Part shown: positions 16,984-26,121 of the stretch, piece by piece | Layout of the letters: each line of letters begins with the position of its first letter | Numbering within the stretch: position 1 is the first letter of the stretch | Assembly: GCF_003386165.1 (NCBI RefSeq) | Contig: NZ_QRDV01000006.1 | Location: 1 to 64,000, forward strand | Direction of reading: 5' to 3' | Source: Winogradskyella eximia | GTDB lineage: Bacteria; Bacteroidota; Bacteroidia; Flavobacteriales; Flavobacteriaceae | DNA length: 64,000 nucleotides | Notes under the pieces: generated by a model | What the model saw: only the letters and a program-made list of their open reading frames with translations | The model's database searches: none | What the model was told of the DNA's origin: nothing | Translations under genes and position numbers: made by a program

Positions 16984-17862
16984 ATGAAAGTAGCAATATA
17001 CGGTCAGAATTATGTAAAAGATACCACTCAAAAAGCAGTGGAACGACTTCTAGATATATTATTAAGGCAACAAGCTAATGTTTTTTTTGAGAGTGAATTT
17101 ATTACAACTCAAAATGCAGAAATACAAAATAGTTCTGCCATTAGTACTTTTGATAAGCTCGATAAAACTTTTGATTTATTAATAAGCGTTGGAGGTGATG
17201 GTACAATTTTAAGAGCTGTAACTTATGTTAGAGATTTAGGGATACCAATTGTTGGTATTAATACAGGTCGTTTGGGTTTTTTAGCAACCATACAAATAGA
17301 CGATATAGAAACGGCACTTACGGAAATATTTAAGGGAGATTATAAAATTTCGGAACGTTCGTTGTTAAGCGTATCAACGGATCCAGAGCATAGTGATGTG
17401 GTTGAAACTAATTTTGCGCTTAATGAAATTGCATTAAGTCGTAAAAACACAACATCAATGATAACTGTAGAAACACATCTAAATGATGAGTTTTTAACTT
17501 CATATTGGGCAGATGGACTAATTTTATCTACTCCAACGGGCTCAACAGGTTATTCTTTAAGCTGTGGAGGTCCGGTAATTGCGCCAGATGCTAATAATTT
17601 TGCACTTACACCGATTGCTCCGCACAATTTGAGTGCACGTCCTTTAATAATACCAGATAGTACAACTGTAACATTAAGAGTTAATGGTAGGGAAGATCAA
17701 TTTTTAATGTCTTTAGATTCTAGGATTGTAACATTATCTAATACAACTACAGTAATAGTTAAAAAAGCAGATTTTGTAATTAAAATGGTAGAACTGTTAG
17801 ATGAAACATTTTTAGCAACACTCCGAAAAAAGTTACTTTGGGGAGAAGATCGACGCAATTAA
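16984..17862 (+). CDS. nadK: NAD kinase
   Basis: The 292-aa enzyme phosphorylates NAD to NADP. The catalytic motif GGDGTIL is at residues 70-76 with Asp72. The second family motif is TPTGSTGYSLSCGGPVIAP, followed by the C-terminal beta-sandwich (IIPDSTTVTLRV). Length is normal. The gene follows the CBS-domain gene by 91 bp in the same direction. Confidence 0.96.
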   Translation: MKVAIYGQNYVKDTTQKAVERLLDILLRQQANVFFESEFITTQNAEIQNSSAISTFDKLDKTFDLLISVGGDGTILRAVTYVRDLGIPIVGINTGRLGFLATIQIDDIETALTEIFKGDYKISERSLLSVSTDPEHSDVVETNFALNEIALSRKNTTSMITVETHLNDEFLTSYWADGLILSTPTGSTGYSLSCGGPVIAPDANNFALTPIAPHNLSARPLIIPDSTTVTLRVNGREDQFLMSLDSRIVTLSNTTTVIVKKADFVIKMVELLDETFLATLRKKLLWGEDRRN

Positions 17863-17913
17863 AACAATAAATACTTCAATAAACTGTTTATCAGTAAGAC
17901 AATTTACGTCAAA

Positions 17914-17945
17914 TTGTTATGCACAAATCATAATTGTTATATTTG
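17914..17945 (+). promoter_or_regulatory. Candidate promoter of the DUF6089-uppS-bamA operon
   Basis: TATATTTG at 17938-17945 is a perfect TANNTTTG. TTG at 17914-17916 lies 21 nt upstream, slightly longer than ideal. It is 17 nt before the DUF6089 start. Confidence 0.5.
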
Positions 17946-17962
17946 CAAACTTTGAAAAATTT

Positions 17963-18652
17963 ATGAGGTATATTTTTCTAATGCTATTAAGCACATTTAT
18001 TATTAATAAAGCTGAGGCTCAAATCTATGAGGTTGGCGTATTTGCTGGTGGCAGTAATTTTATTGGAGATGTTGGCGCTACGGATTATATTTCGCCAAAT
18101 CAACCAGCATTTGGTGCTATTGTAAAATGGAACAGAAGTCCGAGACACTCTTTTAGGGCTTCCGTGATTTTTACGGATCTTAAAGGTTTAGATGTAAAAT
18201 CTGATGACCCAAGACGAAAGCAACGTGGCTATGAATTTAACACGAGTATTATAGAGGTTTCAGCAGGTATGGAGTTTACATTTTTAGATTTTGATCTTCA
18301 TAAAAGTGGATTTAAAGGTACACCATATATATATTCAGGTATTTCGTTAGCTAATCACGATAATAATTATTTTACATCCGCAGGTCAATTTACTTCAGAA
18401 AACACAAGTAGTTGGGCAGTTGGAATTCCTATGGCATTAGGCTATAAAGCTAAGATATCTCATCATTTAGTACTGGGAGCAGAAATTGGTGCACGTTATA
18501 CTTTTTCAGATGAATTAGATGGAAGTGTTCCAGATTCTGTAGACCGAGAAGCCCTTAGTTTTGGAAATACTAATAACACTGATTGGTATATGTTTACAGG
18601 AATTACATTAACTTACACCTTTGGTAGAAGACCTTGCTATTGCAATTTTTAA
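17963..18652 (+). CDS. DUF6089 family outer-membrane beta-barrel protein
   Basis: The 229-aa protein has a signal peptide (1-19, ending AEAQ) and an eight-strand-like barrel pattern with YEVGVFAGGSNFIGDVG, typical of DUF6089, and ends in TYTFGRRPCYCNF. The function is unknown. It abuts uppS directly (its TAA is followed at once by the uppS ATG) and precedes bamA, so it belongs to an envelope-assembly operon. Confidence 0.85.
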   Translation: MRYIFLMLLSTFIINKAEAQIYEVGVFAGGSNFIGDVGATDYISPNQPAFGAIVKWNRSPRHSFRASVIFTDLKGLDVKSDDPRRKQRGYEFNTSIIEVSAGMEFTFLDFDLHKSGFKGTPYIYSGISLANHDNNYFTSAGQFTSENTSSWAVGIPMALGYKAKISHHLVLGAEIGARYTFSDELDGSVPDSVDREALSFGNTNNTDWYMFTGITLTYTFGRRPCYCNF

Positions 18653-19393
18653 ATGAGTATAAAAGAACAAATAAACAAAGAAAAGCTTCCCAACCATCTA
18701 GCAATTATTATGGATGGTAATGGTCGTTGGGCAAAACAACAAGGGTTGTTGCGCGCAATTGGTCATGAAAATGGAACAAAATCAGTAAGACAAACTGTTG
18801 AAGCTAGTGCGGAATTAGGAATTAAAAATTTAACGCTTTATGCGTTTTCTACAGAGAATTGGAATAGGCCAAAATTAGAAGTGCAGACCTTAATGAAGCT
18901 TTTGGTAAAGTCTTTAAAAAAGGAAATAAAAACACTTCAAGACAATGGCATAAGGCTTTGTGCCATTGGTTGTTTAGAAGATTTGCCTAAAAAAGCTCAT
19001 AAAGAATTATTAGATGTTATAGAAAATACTAAGAATAATACTCATATGACATTAACTCTAGCGTTAAGTTATGGTTCTCGTGAAGAAATTGTTAATGTTA
19101 TTAAAGAATTGTCATTTAAAGTTAAAAATAATATAATTTCTGTAGAAAGTATTGACGAATCAATTATAAATAAGCATCTTTACACGCAAAATTTACCAGA
19201 CGTAGATCTACTTATTCGCACAAGTGGTGAACAGCGTATTAGTAACTTTTTGCTTTGGCAAATAGCCTATGCAGAATTATATTTTACAGATATTTTATGG
19301 CCAGATTTTAAAAAAGAAGATCTATATGAGGCAATCGTAAACTATCAAAACAGAGAACGAAGATTTGGAAAAACAAGCGAACAACTTACCTAA
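18653..19393 (+). CDS. uppS: Isoprenyl (undecaprenyl) diphosphate synthase
   Basis: The enzyme adds isopentenyl units to farnesyl diphosphate to make the undecaprenyl carrier for peptidoglycan and polysaccharide. The 246-aa protein has the signature AIIMDGNGRWAK with catalytic Asp21, LTLYAFSTENWNRP, and the C-terminal RTSGEQRISNFLLWQ...ELYF. It starts directly at the previous stop codon and its 3' end overlaps bamA by 29 bp, so translation is probably coupled. Confidence 0.97.
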   Translation: MSIKEQINKEKLPNHLAIIMDGNGRWAKQQGLLRAIGHENGTKSVRQTVEASAELGIKNLTLYAFSTENWNRPKLEVQTLMKLLVKSLKKEIKTLQDNGIRLCAIGCLEDLPKKAHKELLDVIENTKNNTHMTLTLALSYGSREEIVNVIKELSFKVKNNIISVESIDESIINKHLYTQNLPDVDLLIRTSGEQRISNFLLWQIAYAELYFTDILWPDFKKEDLYEAIVNYQNRERRFGKTSEQLT

Positions 19394-21995
19394 TAATACA
19401 GTATTGAAGTCATTAATAAAACTTGCCTTTACAGTATTCCTTTTTACAATTTCATTTACCGGTATTGCACAGGTTGAAGGTGGAGAAACCTATTTAATTA
19501 AGGAAATTAAAGTTACCGGAAACACTAATTTTAGCGAGCAAACAATTATTGCATATTCTAAACTTAGAAAAGATGAAGAAATACAAGTTGGTGGCGAAAA
19601 AATTGCCAACGCCGTAAAAACATTATGGAAATCTAACCTGTTTAGTAGTATTGATATTTATGTGATTAACATAGATGGTAGTACAGCAGATTTAGAAATT
19701 AACCTTAGTGATTTACCAGAACTTAAAGACCTTACAATTGAAGGTATTAGAAAAGGTAAAAAAGATGAGGTAATTGATGAGAATAAACTCAAAACAGGAC
19801 AGAAAGTTACTGAGAATCTCATTGCAACAACTAAAAACTATTTAACTAATAAGTATAGAAAAAAAGGATTTCTTAATACTAAAGTTAAAATAAGTACTTC
19901 ACAAGTAATTGACTCTGTTGAGAAAGAGCGAGTTAATATGCGTATTGATATTGATAAAGGCCAGAAAGTAAAAATAAAAGCCATAAATATTGAAGGCAAC
20001 GAAAAAATAACAGATAAAAAGCTTCGTAAAGCAATGAAAAACACGAAGCAAAAAAGTCTAAGTCCATTGAGGTTATTAAAGCGTTCTAAATATATTGAAG
20101 ATGATTTTAGAGCTGATTTAATAAGTTTAGTTGATTACTATAAAGAAAATGGCTATCGTGATGCTAGAGTAATATCAGACTCAATAACTTATTTAGACAA
20201 ACGAAACATTAATCTAGATATAAAAGTAGAAGAGGGTGAAAAGTACACTTTTGGTAAGATTACTTTTGTTGGTAACACGGTTTATACAGACCAACAATTA
20301 TCTAATCTTCTTCAAATTAAAGAAGGTGATACTTATAATGGAGTAGAATTGAGAGAACGTATTGCAGATGAGACTAACCCAGATGCTAACGATATAACAA
20401 ATGCTTATCAAAACTTTGGTTATATGTTCTCAACAATTAATCCAGTTGAGGTAAGTGCAGAAGGAAATGTTATAGATATGGAAATCCGTATTTCTGAAGG
20501 TAAACCGGCTTACTTTAATAATGTTACAGTTGTAGGAAATGATGTTACCAATGACCATGTTGTTTATAGAGAGATAAGAACACGTCCTGGTATGCTTTAT
20601 AGAAAAGCAGATATCATTAGAACCATTAGAGAACTTGGGCAACTAGGTTATTTCGATGCACAACAAATTACACCAAATGTTAAAAATCCTAATCCAGTAG
20701 ATGGAACTTTAGATGTAGAGTACTCTGTTGTAGAACAAGGTTCTAGCCAGATACAAGTTCAAGGTGGTTACGGAGGTGGCGGATTTATTGGTACACTTGG
20801 GTTGTCATTTAATAACTTTTCTATTAGAGATTTATTTAAGAAAGATGCTTATAAGCCAGTACCAAGAGGAGATGGACAAAGTTTAGCATTGAGACTTCAA
20901 GCAAGTCAGTTTTTTCAAACCTATAGCTTTTCATTTAGTGAGCCTTGGTTTGGTGGTAAAAAGCCGTTCCAAATGTCAACTTCAATCTCGCATTCTAGAC
21001 AGTTTTTATACAATTCATCAACAGGAAGTGCAGATAGAGATAAGCGCTTTAACATTACAGGTTTAACTTTTGGTTTGTCAACTAGGTTATCTGAGCCAGA
21101 TGATTACTTTTTATTATCACAAGCATTAAGTTATCAGCATTATGATCTTCAGAATTATAATACAGGTTTATTTACCTTTGGTGATGGTACCTCTAACAAC
21201 TTGTCTTACACGATTGGTCTAAGTAGAAACAACCTTTATACAGACCCTATTTATCCTACAGGAGGTTCTAATTTTTCAGTTTCGGCTAAGTTTTCATTCC
21301 CTTATTCATTAGTAAACGGTGTAGATTATGATGCATTAGCAGATGAAAGAGATGAACAAGAAGAAACAATTAACGAGTACCAAGCTAATCCAAGTACAAA
21401 TCCAGCAGTAATAAGTGCTTATGATGATGCTGTAGCAAGAAGATCAGAAATTGATCAAGAACGTTTTAAGTGGTTAGAGTTTTATAAAATTAAATTTAAA
21501 GCAGATTGGTACCAATCATTAACAAAAAAATTAGTGCTACGTCCAAGTGTAGAATTTGGTTTCCTTGGTGCTTATAATAATTCTCGTGGAGTAATTCCTT
21601 TTGAACGTTTCTTCGTAGGTGGAGATGGTTTAGGTAACTTTTCATTAGATGGAAGAGAAGTAGTGCAATTAAGAGGATATCCTAATCAATCGCTATCAGA
21701 TGCTGATGGTGGATCAATCTATAACAAATTCTCATTAGAGTTGCGTTACCCTATTACTTTAGGTGCGCAAGCTAAAATATATGCATTGTCATTTTTAGAA
21801 GCTGGTTCATCAGTTAATAATTTTAAAGATTTTGATCCATTTAAACTTCAAAGATCAGCAGGTTTTGGACTACGAATTTTTATGCCAGCCTTTGGTTTAC
21901 TTGGTATAGACTTTGGTCATGCATTTGATGATGCTCCATACGGAGCAACAGTTAAAAACTGGGAAACACACTTCATTATTGGACAACAATTTTAA
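19365..21995 (+). CDS. bamA: Outer membrane protein assembly factor BamA
   Basis: BamA inserts beta-barrel proteins into the outer membrane. The 876-aa protein has a signal peptide ending TGIAQ, five POTRA repeats (about 40-440), and an Omp85 barrel from about 465 with conserved GGYGGGGFIGTLGLSFNNF and C-terminal VKNWETHFIIGQQF. No ATG is available near the start: an in-frame stop lies at 19338, and the only candidates are TTG 19365 or TTG 19404. Both give a plausible signal peptide; 19404 would not overlap uppS. Confidence 0.94.
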   Translation: MEKQANNLPNNTVLKSLIKLAFTVFLFTISFTGIAQVEGGETYLIKEIKVTGNTNFSEQTIIAYSKLRKDEEIQVGGEKIANAVKTLWKSNLFSSIDIYVINIDGSTADLEINLSDLPELKDLTIEGIRKGKKDEVIDENKLKTGQKVTENLIATTKNYLTNKYRKKGFLNTKVKISTSQVIDSVEKERVNMRIDIDKGQKVKIKAINIEGNEKITDKKLRKAMKNTKQKSLSPLRLLKRSKYIEDDFRADLISLVDYYKENGYRDARVISDSITYLDKRNINLDIKVEEGEKYTFGKITFVGNTVYTDQQLSNLLQIKEGDTYNGVELRERIADETNPDANDITNAYQNFGYMFSTINPVEVSAEGNVIDMEIRISEGKPAYFNNVTVVGNDVTNDHVVYREIRTRPGMLYRKADIIRTIRELGQLGYFDAQQITPNVKNPNPVDGTLDVEYSVVEQGSSQIQVQGGYGGGGFIGTLGLSFNNFSIRDLFKKDAYKPVPRGDGQSLALRLQASQFFQTYSFSFSEPWFGGKKPFQMSTSISHSRQFLYNSSTGSADRDKRFNITGLTFGLSTRLSEPDDYFLLSQALSYQHYDLQNYNTGLFTFGDGTSNNLSYTIGLSRNNLYTDPIYPTGGSNFSVSAKFSFPYSLVNGVDYDALADERDEQEETINEYQANPSTNPAVISAYDDAVARRSEIDQERFKWLEFYKIKFKADWYQSLTKKLVLRPSVEFGFLGAYNNSRGVIPFERFFVGGDGLGNFSLDGREVVQLRGYPNQSLSDADGGSIYNKFSLELRYPITLGAQAKIYALSFLEAGSSVNNFKDFDPFKLQRSAGFGLRIFMPAFGLLGIDFGHAFDDAPYGATVKNWETHFIIGQQF

Positions 21996-22069
21996 GTTTG
22001 GCACGATATTTTCTAATAGCTAAATAAGGATTTCATCAGGATGTTAAAATTTTTAAGAATATATTTCGT

Positions 22070-22077
22070 TAAATTTG
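22070..22077 (+). promoter_or_regulatory. Candidate -7 box upstream of the ompH pair
   Basis: TAAATTTG is a perfect TANNTTTG, 48 nt before the first ompH ATG. No clear TTG lies at the right distance, so support is moderate. Confidence 0.4.
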
Positions 22078-22124
22078 ATGATTAGTAATACTAAAACGGT
22101 AATACATTTAGTTTTACGGGTAAG

Positions 22125-23252
22125 ATGTCTCAAAATACAAAAACAGAAATGATGAAATTTAAAGTTCTTTTTTTAATAGTAATAGTAGGTTTATTGAGCT
22201 TTAGTGCTAATGCGCAACGTGGTGTAAGGATAGGTTATATAGATACGGAGTACATTTTACAAAATGTTCCAGAATATCAAGAAGCTTCAACGCAATTAGA
22301 CAAAAAGGTTCAGGATTGGAAGGCTGAAATAGATTCAAAATTAAAAGGTATTGAGCAAAAGAAAAAAGAGCTTGATAATGAACGTGTGCTTCTAACAAAA
22401 GAATTGTACGACGAACGTTATGAAGATATTTCTTTTGAAGAAGCTGAAATATTAGACTATCAACAAAAACGTTTTGGTCCTGAAGGTGATTTAATGATCC
22501 AAAAACGCCAATTGATAGAGCCTATACAAGATCAGATTTTTGCGGCTGTACAAGACATTGCTGAAACGGGTAAATATGATTTTGTGTTTGATAAATCAGC
22601 AGATGTAGTAATGCTTTATTCAGCGGAACGTTACGATATTAGTGAGCGTGTACTGAAAACAATAACTAGATCTTCTAAAAGATCGCAAGCAAAAAGTAAA
22701 AAAGAGCGTAAAGAATTAGAAGCTGAAGAAGTTGTGCCAGAAGTAAGTGATGGTCAAGATGCTCGTCAAAAAGCATTGGACGATAAAAAAGCTAAACGTG
22801 AGGAGCAATTAGCAGCGAAGCGCGCAGAACGTGAAAAGGCAGCTGAAGATAGAAAAAAAGCCCAGGAAGCCTTAAGAGAGACAAAGCGATTAGAAGCAGA
22901 AGCACGTAGACAAAAAGCTACAGATGCTAGAAATAATAGAGCTAAATCTTCTGAGGAAGCTAAAACTGTTGAGAAGGATAGTACTAGTAGTGCAAGACCT
23001 ACTGTTCAAACAGATAGTACAAAAGCCAAAGATGTTGCTAAGAAAGATTCAGCCAGTTCAGCTAAACCTAAAACAGCTGCAGAAATAGCTGCGGCAGAAC
23101 GTCTTCAAAAAGCGAAAGATAGAGAAGCGCGTCAAAAGGAATTAGAAGATAGAAAAAAGAAGATAATAGAGCAACGAAAAAAAGCGCGTGAAGAGCGTGA
23201 AAAACAAGTAAAAAGGAATGACTCTATAGCCAAGGCTAAGAAGAACGAATAA
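22125..23252 (+). CDS. OmpH/Skp family periplasmic chaperone with long charged tail
   Basis: The 375-aa protein has a Skp-like core (about residues 32-190: RIGYIDTEYILQNVPEYQEA, coiled-coil arms, FVFDKSADVVMLYS). Skp proteins hold unfolded outer-membrane proteins in the periplasm. A Lys/Glu/Ala/Arg-rich helical tail (about 195-375) follows, more than doubling the usual length of about 165. Three ATGs are possible (22125, 22149, 22152); a start at 22149 or 22152 gives the better signal peptide (MKFKVLFLIVIVG...ANAQ). It lies between bamA and a second, normal-length ompH gene. Confidence 0.85.
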   Translation: MSQNTKTEMMKFKVLFLIVIVGLLSFSANAQRGVRIGYIDTEYILQNVPEYQEASTQLDKKVQDWKAEIDSKLKGIEQKKKELDNERVLLTKELYDERYEDISFEEAEILDYQQKRFGPEGDLMIQKRQLIEPIQDQIFAAVQDIAETGKYDFVFDKSADVVMLYSAERYDISERVLKTITRSSKRSQAKSKKERKELEAEEVVPEVSDGQDARQKALDDKKAKREEQLAAKRAEREKAAEDRKKAQEALRETKRLEAEARRQKATDARNNRAKSSEEAKTVEKDSTSSARPTVQTDSTKAKDVAKKDSASSAKPKTAAEIAAAERLQKAKDREARQKELEDRKKKIIEQRKKAREEREKQVKRNDSIAKAKKNE

Positions 23253-23295
23253 AACAACAATTAATAATTTATAACACACAAATACACTTTAGAAA

Positions 23296-23796
23296 ATGAA
23301 ACATTTAAAATCTTTATTATTTGCAGCAGTACTTTTTGTAGGAGCAACAAGTTTTACAACTGCTCAAACTAAAATTGCTCATATTAATAAGCAAGAATTA
23401 ATTAAAGCAATGCCTGCTTATGCTCAAGCTCAAACTGAAATTGAAAAGTTAGGTAAAACATATGAAGCAACTATTCAAACATCTCTTAAAGAATTAGATG
23501 TTAAGTTAAAGCAATATAATGCAGAAGCTGAAACTAAGACTGAAGAAGAAAACATGAAGCGTATGCAAGAAGTTGAAGGTATAAAGCAGAGTTTAGGTGA
23601 GTACCAACAACAAGCACAAAAGGATTTACAAGAAAAAGAATTTAATCTTTTAAAGCCTATCGTTGAAAAAGCAGACAATGCTATTAAAGCAGTTGCTAAG
23701 GCTCAAGGATACCAATATGTTGTAGACTCTGCAATGCTAATAGTAGCAGACGGCAAAAATCTTATGATGGATGTTAAGAAGCAATTAGGAATGTAA
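23296..23796 (+). CDS. OmpH/Skp family periplasmic chaperone
   Basis: The 166-aa protein has a signal peptide ending TTAQ (about 1-24), then TKIAHINKQELIKAMPAYAQAQTEIEKLGK, long coiled-coil arms and C-terminal GYQYVVDSAMLIVADG. It is the standard Skp size, in contrast to the paralogue 43 bp upstream. Together with BamA and UppS it forms an envelope-assembly block. A strong terminator follows. Confidence 0.93.
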   Translation: MKHLKSLLFAAVLFVGATSFTTAQTKIAHINKQELIKAMPAYAQAQTEIEKLGKTYEATIQTSLKELDVKLKQYNAEAETKTEEENMKRMQEVEGIKQSLGEYQQQAQKDLQEKEFNLLKPIVEKADNAIKAVAKAQGYQYVVDSAMLIVADGKNLMMDVKKQLGM

Positions 23797-23820
23797 TCCC
23801 AACTAAAAATATTTATTTAG

Positions 23821-23848
23821 AAAGTCGCTTATTAATAAGCGACTTTTT
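23821..23848 (+). terminator. Rho-independent terminator after ompH
   Basis: A 10-11-bp perfect stem AAGTCGCTTA / TAAGCGACTT (23822-23831, 23836-23845), loop TTAA, followed by a T-run. It ends only 12 bases before murI. Confidence 0.85.
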
Positions 23849-23855
23849 ATTTTTG
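23848..23855 (+). promoter_or_regulatory. Candidate -7 box of murI within the terminator tail
   Basis: TATTTTTG is a perfect TANNTTTG box starting in the T-run of the terminator and ending 5 nt before the murI ATG. If used, the murI mRNA would be leaderless or nearly so. It may also be a chance match in T-rich DNA. Confidence 0.3.
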
Positions 23856-23860
23856 TAATA

Positions 23861-24640
23861 ATGAGTAAAGGACCAATTGGCATATTCGATTCTGGTATTG
23901 GAGGTACATCTATCTTCAAAGAAATCCATGCGCTTTTGCCAAATGAAAACTTCATATATTTAGCTGATAGCAAAAATGCTCCTTATGGTAACAGATCTAA
24001 AGAAGAGATTATTAGGTTGAGTATTAAAAATACAGAATTCCTAATAGCTAAAGGGTGTAAAATAATAGTTGTGGCCTGTAATACAGCTACAACAAATGCC
24101 ATTGATTACTTAAGAGAAAACTATCCCATTCCTTTTATTGGTATTGAGCCTGCTATTAAAACGGCAGCATTAAATACACAAACCAAATCTGTAGGTATAT
24201 TAGCAACTAAAGGGACATTAAGCAGTCACCTTTTTCATAAAACAACAGATTTATATGCTAATGGCATAAAGGTAATAGAACAAGTTGGTGAAGGTATTGT
24301 GCCGCTTATTGAATCTGGTAAATTGAATTCTACTGAAATGAAGTTGCTTTTAGATACATATATAAAACCTATGCTAGAGCAGAATATAGACTACCTGGTG
24401 CTAGGTTGTACTCATTACCCATATTTGATTCCTATACTAGCTGAAATGCTGCCAAACGATGTTAAAATTATTGATTCGGGATTAGCGGTAGCAAAACAAA
24501 CACAATTAATCTTATCAAATCTTAATTTATTGGATGATGCTACTTTAGAGCCAACAACACAATTATTTTCTAATGGTGATGTTAGTGTTTTAAAATCTAT
24601 TATTGAGGATAAATTTGAAGTGTCTTATTTAGATTTTTAG
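23861..24640 (+). CDS. murI: Glutamate racemase
   Basis: The enzyme interconverts L- and D-glutamate, supplying D-Glu for peptidoglycan. The 259-aa protein has GIFDSGIGG at the N-terminus and the two catalytic cysteines: Cys73 in VACNTATTNA and Cys183 in LGCTHYPYL. Full length. It is separated from ompH by a terminator and so has its own promoter. Confidence 0.97.
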   Translation: MSKGPIGIFDSGIGGTSIFKEIHALLPNENFIYLADSKNAPYGNRSKEEIIRLSIKNTEFLIAKGCKIIVVACNTATTNAIDYLRENYPIPFIGIEPAIKTAALNTQTKSVGILATKGTLSSHLFHKTTDLYANGIKVIEQVGEGIVPLIESGKLNSTEMKLLLDTYIKPMLEQNIDYLVLGCTHYPYLIPILAEMLPNDVKIIDSGLAVAKQTQLILSNLNLLDDATLEPTTQLFSNGDVSVLKSIIEDKFEVSYLDF

Positions 24641-24673
24641 TAAGGTTTAGTCTTTAAATCATACTAAGGTATT

Positions 24674-25021
24674 ATGAAATTATTATTTGTCTACAATGCT
24701 AATTCAGGAAAGTTAAATACGTTGTTTGATGTGGGACACAAGCTTTTTAGTCCTTCATCTTATAAATGTAGTTTATGTGCGTTAACACATGACGTTTTTT
24801 CTGAAAACGCAATATGGAAAAGATTTAGAGATGAAGGCCAATTTGATATGGTTTTTTATCACAAGGATGAGTTTGAAATTATATTTCCAAAAGTCAAGCT
24901 ATTGTATCCAACCATACTTAAATTAGAAAAGAATCAACTCACAACCGTTTTAAATCCAGAGGTTTTAAATGATATTCCAAATGTCGAAACTTTAATAGGC
25001 CGACTAAAATCTAGTATTTAA
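24674..25021 (+). CDS. Conserved hypothetical protein with CxxCxxTH motif
   Basis: The 115-aa soluble protein starts MKLLFVYNANSGKLNTLFDVGHKLFSP. The Asn/Ser/Gly loop after the first strand resembles a phosphate-binding turn but is not a proper P-loop. C-S-L-C-A-L-T-H (about residues 32-39) could bind metal or be redox active. I do not recognise a characterised family; pipelines sometimes call it a GTPase without clear motifs. It converges on the carbonic anhydrase-like gene with only 3 bases between stops. Confidence 0.7.
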   Translation: MKLLFVYNANSGKLNTLFDVGHKLFSPSSYKCSLCALTHDVFSENAIWKRFRDEGQFDMVFYHKDEFEIIFPKVKLLYPTILKLEKNQLTTVLNPEVLNDIPNVETLIGRLKSSI

Positions 25022-25024
25022 TAA

Positions 25025-25540
25025 TTACTCTTTAAACCAGCTTGAATACTTAACATAGTTATTTGCAATTCGGTCAATTTCTCCAGAAATTAATTCTTTG
25101 CTAATGTCTTTTACTTTTTTGGCCGGTACACCAGCATAAATGCTTCCGGATTCTACTATGGTATTTTTGGTAACTACAGCACCTGCAGCGATGATGCTAT
25201 TGCTTTCTATGACACAATCGTCCATAATGATACTTCCCATACCAACAAGCACATTATCTTTTATCGTACAACCATGTACAAGCGCATTATGGCCTATGGA
25301 TACATTATTACCAATGGTTGTAGGTGATTTTTGGTAGGTTGCATGGATTACGGCTCCATCTTGAATATTTACTTTATTGCCCATTTTAATAAAATGAACG
25401 TCACCTCTAATTACAGCGTTAAACCAAACACTACATTGTTTTCCCATTGAAACTTCCCCAACAATAGTTGCATTTTCTGCAACGAAGCAATCTTCAGGGA
25501 TTTGCGGATGATTTCCTCTTACGGATTTTATAACTGGCAT
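25025..25540 (-). CDS. Gamma-carbonic anhydrase family protein (left-handed beta-helix)
   Basis: The 171-aa protein is built of hexapeptide repeats (INGD-like turns from about 20 to 140) with a C-terminal helix. Three candidate zinc ligands are present, His66 (AVIHATY), His84 and His89 (GHNALVHGC), in the gamma-carbonic anhydrase/YrdA arrangement. Members bind zinc as trimers; many lack measurable carbonic anhydrase activity, so the reaction is uncertain. It appears monocistronic. Confidence 0.88.
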   Translation of the reverse strand: MPVIKSVRGNHPQIPEDCFVAENATIVGEVSMGKQCSVWFNAVIRGDVHFIKMGNKVNIQDGAVIHATYQKSPTTIGNNVSIGHNALVHGCTIKDNVLVGMGSIIMDDCVIESNSIIAAGAVVTKNTIVESGSIYAGVPAKKVKDISKELISGEIDRIANNYVKYSSWFKE

Positions 25541-25685
25541 ATGTTATTATTTTGAAAATTAGGTTAGAGCATAATTACATAGAATGCTCATTTAAAAAAA
25601 TATGAAACCTTAAAAATATGAAACTTTATACAAGGCTAACACGTACTAAAGATAAAATGAAAATTTAGATTTGTAGAATTTTTCA

Positions 25686-25717
25686 CAAAAAAAAGAGCAG
25701 CATATCTGCTACTCTTT
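25686..25717 (-). terminator. Terminator of rpsU
   Basis: Stem AAAGAG-C-AGCA / TGCT-A-CTCTTT (25692-25702 with 25707-25717, one mismatch, 4-nt loop). On the minus strand it is followed by a T-run (plus A-run 25687-25694). The rest of the gap back to 25541 shows nothing else. Confidence 0.75.
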
Positions 25718-25742
25718 AATCTAAATTTTATAATTGAGAAAA

Positions 25743-25937
25743 CTATACGTTTTCAGCGTCTCTTAGACCTTGAATGTATTCAGCTTTCTGAATTTCTCTT
25801 CTTCTTTTAACTGAAGGCTTAGCAAAATAACGATTCTCTCTTAGGTTTTGCATAATTTGCACATTTCTGTGTTTACGCTTGTAACGCTTAAGTGCACGTT
25901 CTATATTTTCTCCTTCTTTGATTTCGATTTTAATCAT
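25743..25937 (-). CDS. rpsU: 30S ribosomal protein S21
   Basis: The 64-aa basic protein starts MIKIEIKEGENIERALKRYKRKHRNVQIM and continues with LRENRYFAKPSVKRRREIQKAEY, the standard S21 sequence. S21 sits near the 3' end of 16S rRNA on the platform and, in Bacteroidetes, takes part in hiding the anti-Shine-Dalgarno sequence. That fits the weak ribosome-binding sites throughout this window. It has its own promoter and terminator. Confidence 0.96.
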   Translation of the reverse strand: MIKIEIKEGENIERALKRYKRKHRNVQIMQNLRENRYFAKPSVKRRREIQKAEYIQGLRDAENV

Positions 25938-25980
25938 TATATCGATATATTTTTGTTAACTATTTCTTGCAAATGGTCGG

Positions 25981-25988
25981 CAAATATA
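25981..25988 (-). promoter_or_regulatory. Candidate -7 box of rpsU
   Basis: Minus-strand TATATTTG matches TANNTTTG perfectly, 43 nt before the rpsU ATG. The -33 TTG is not evident. Confidence 0.45.
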
Positions 25989-26121
25989 TGCTAACTATTT
26001 GAAAATAAAAAATTAAATGAAATTTTTAAGTATTTATTTTTTGGATTAGTATTTTTAATGCCATTTAAACCATAAAATCAATGTCTTAAGTTATAAATAG
26101 CAATCTATTATACTATTGTTT

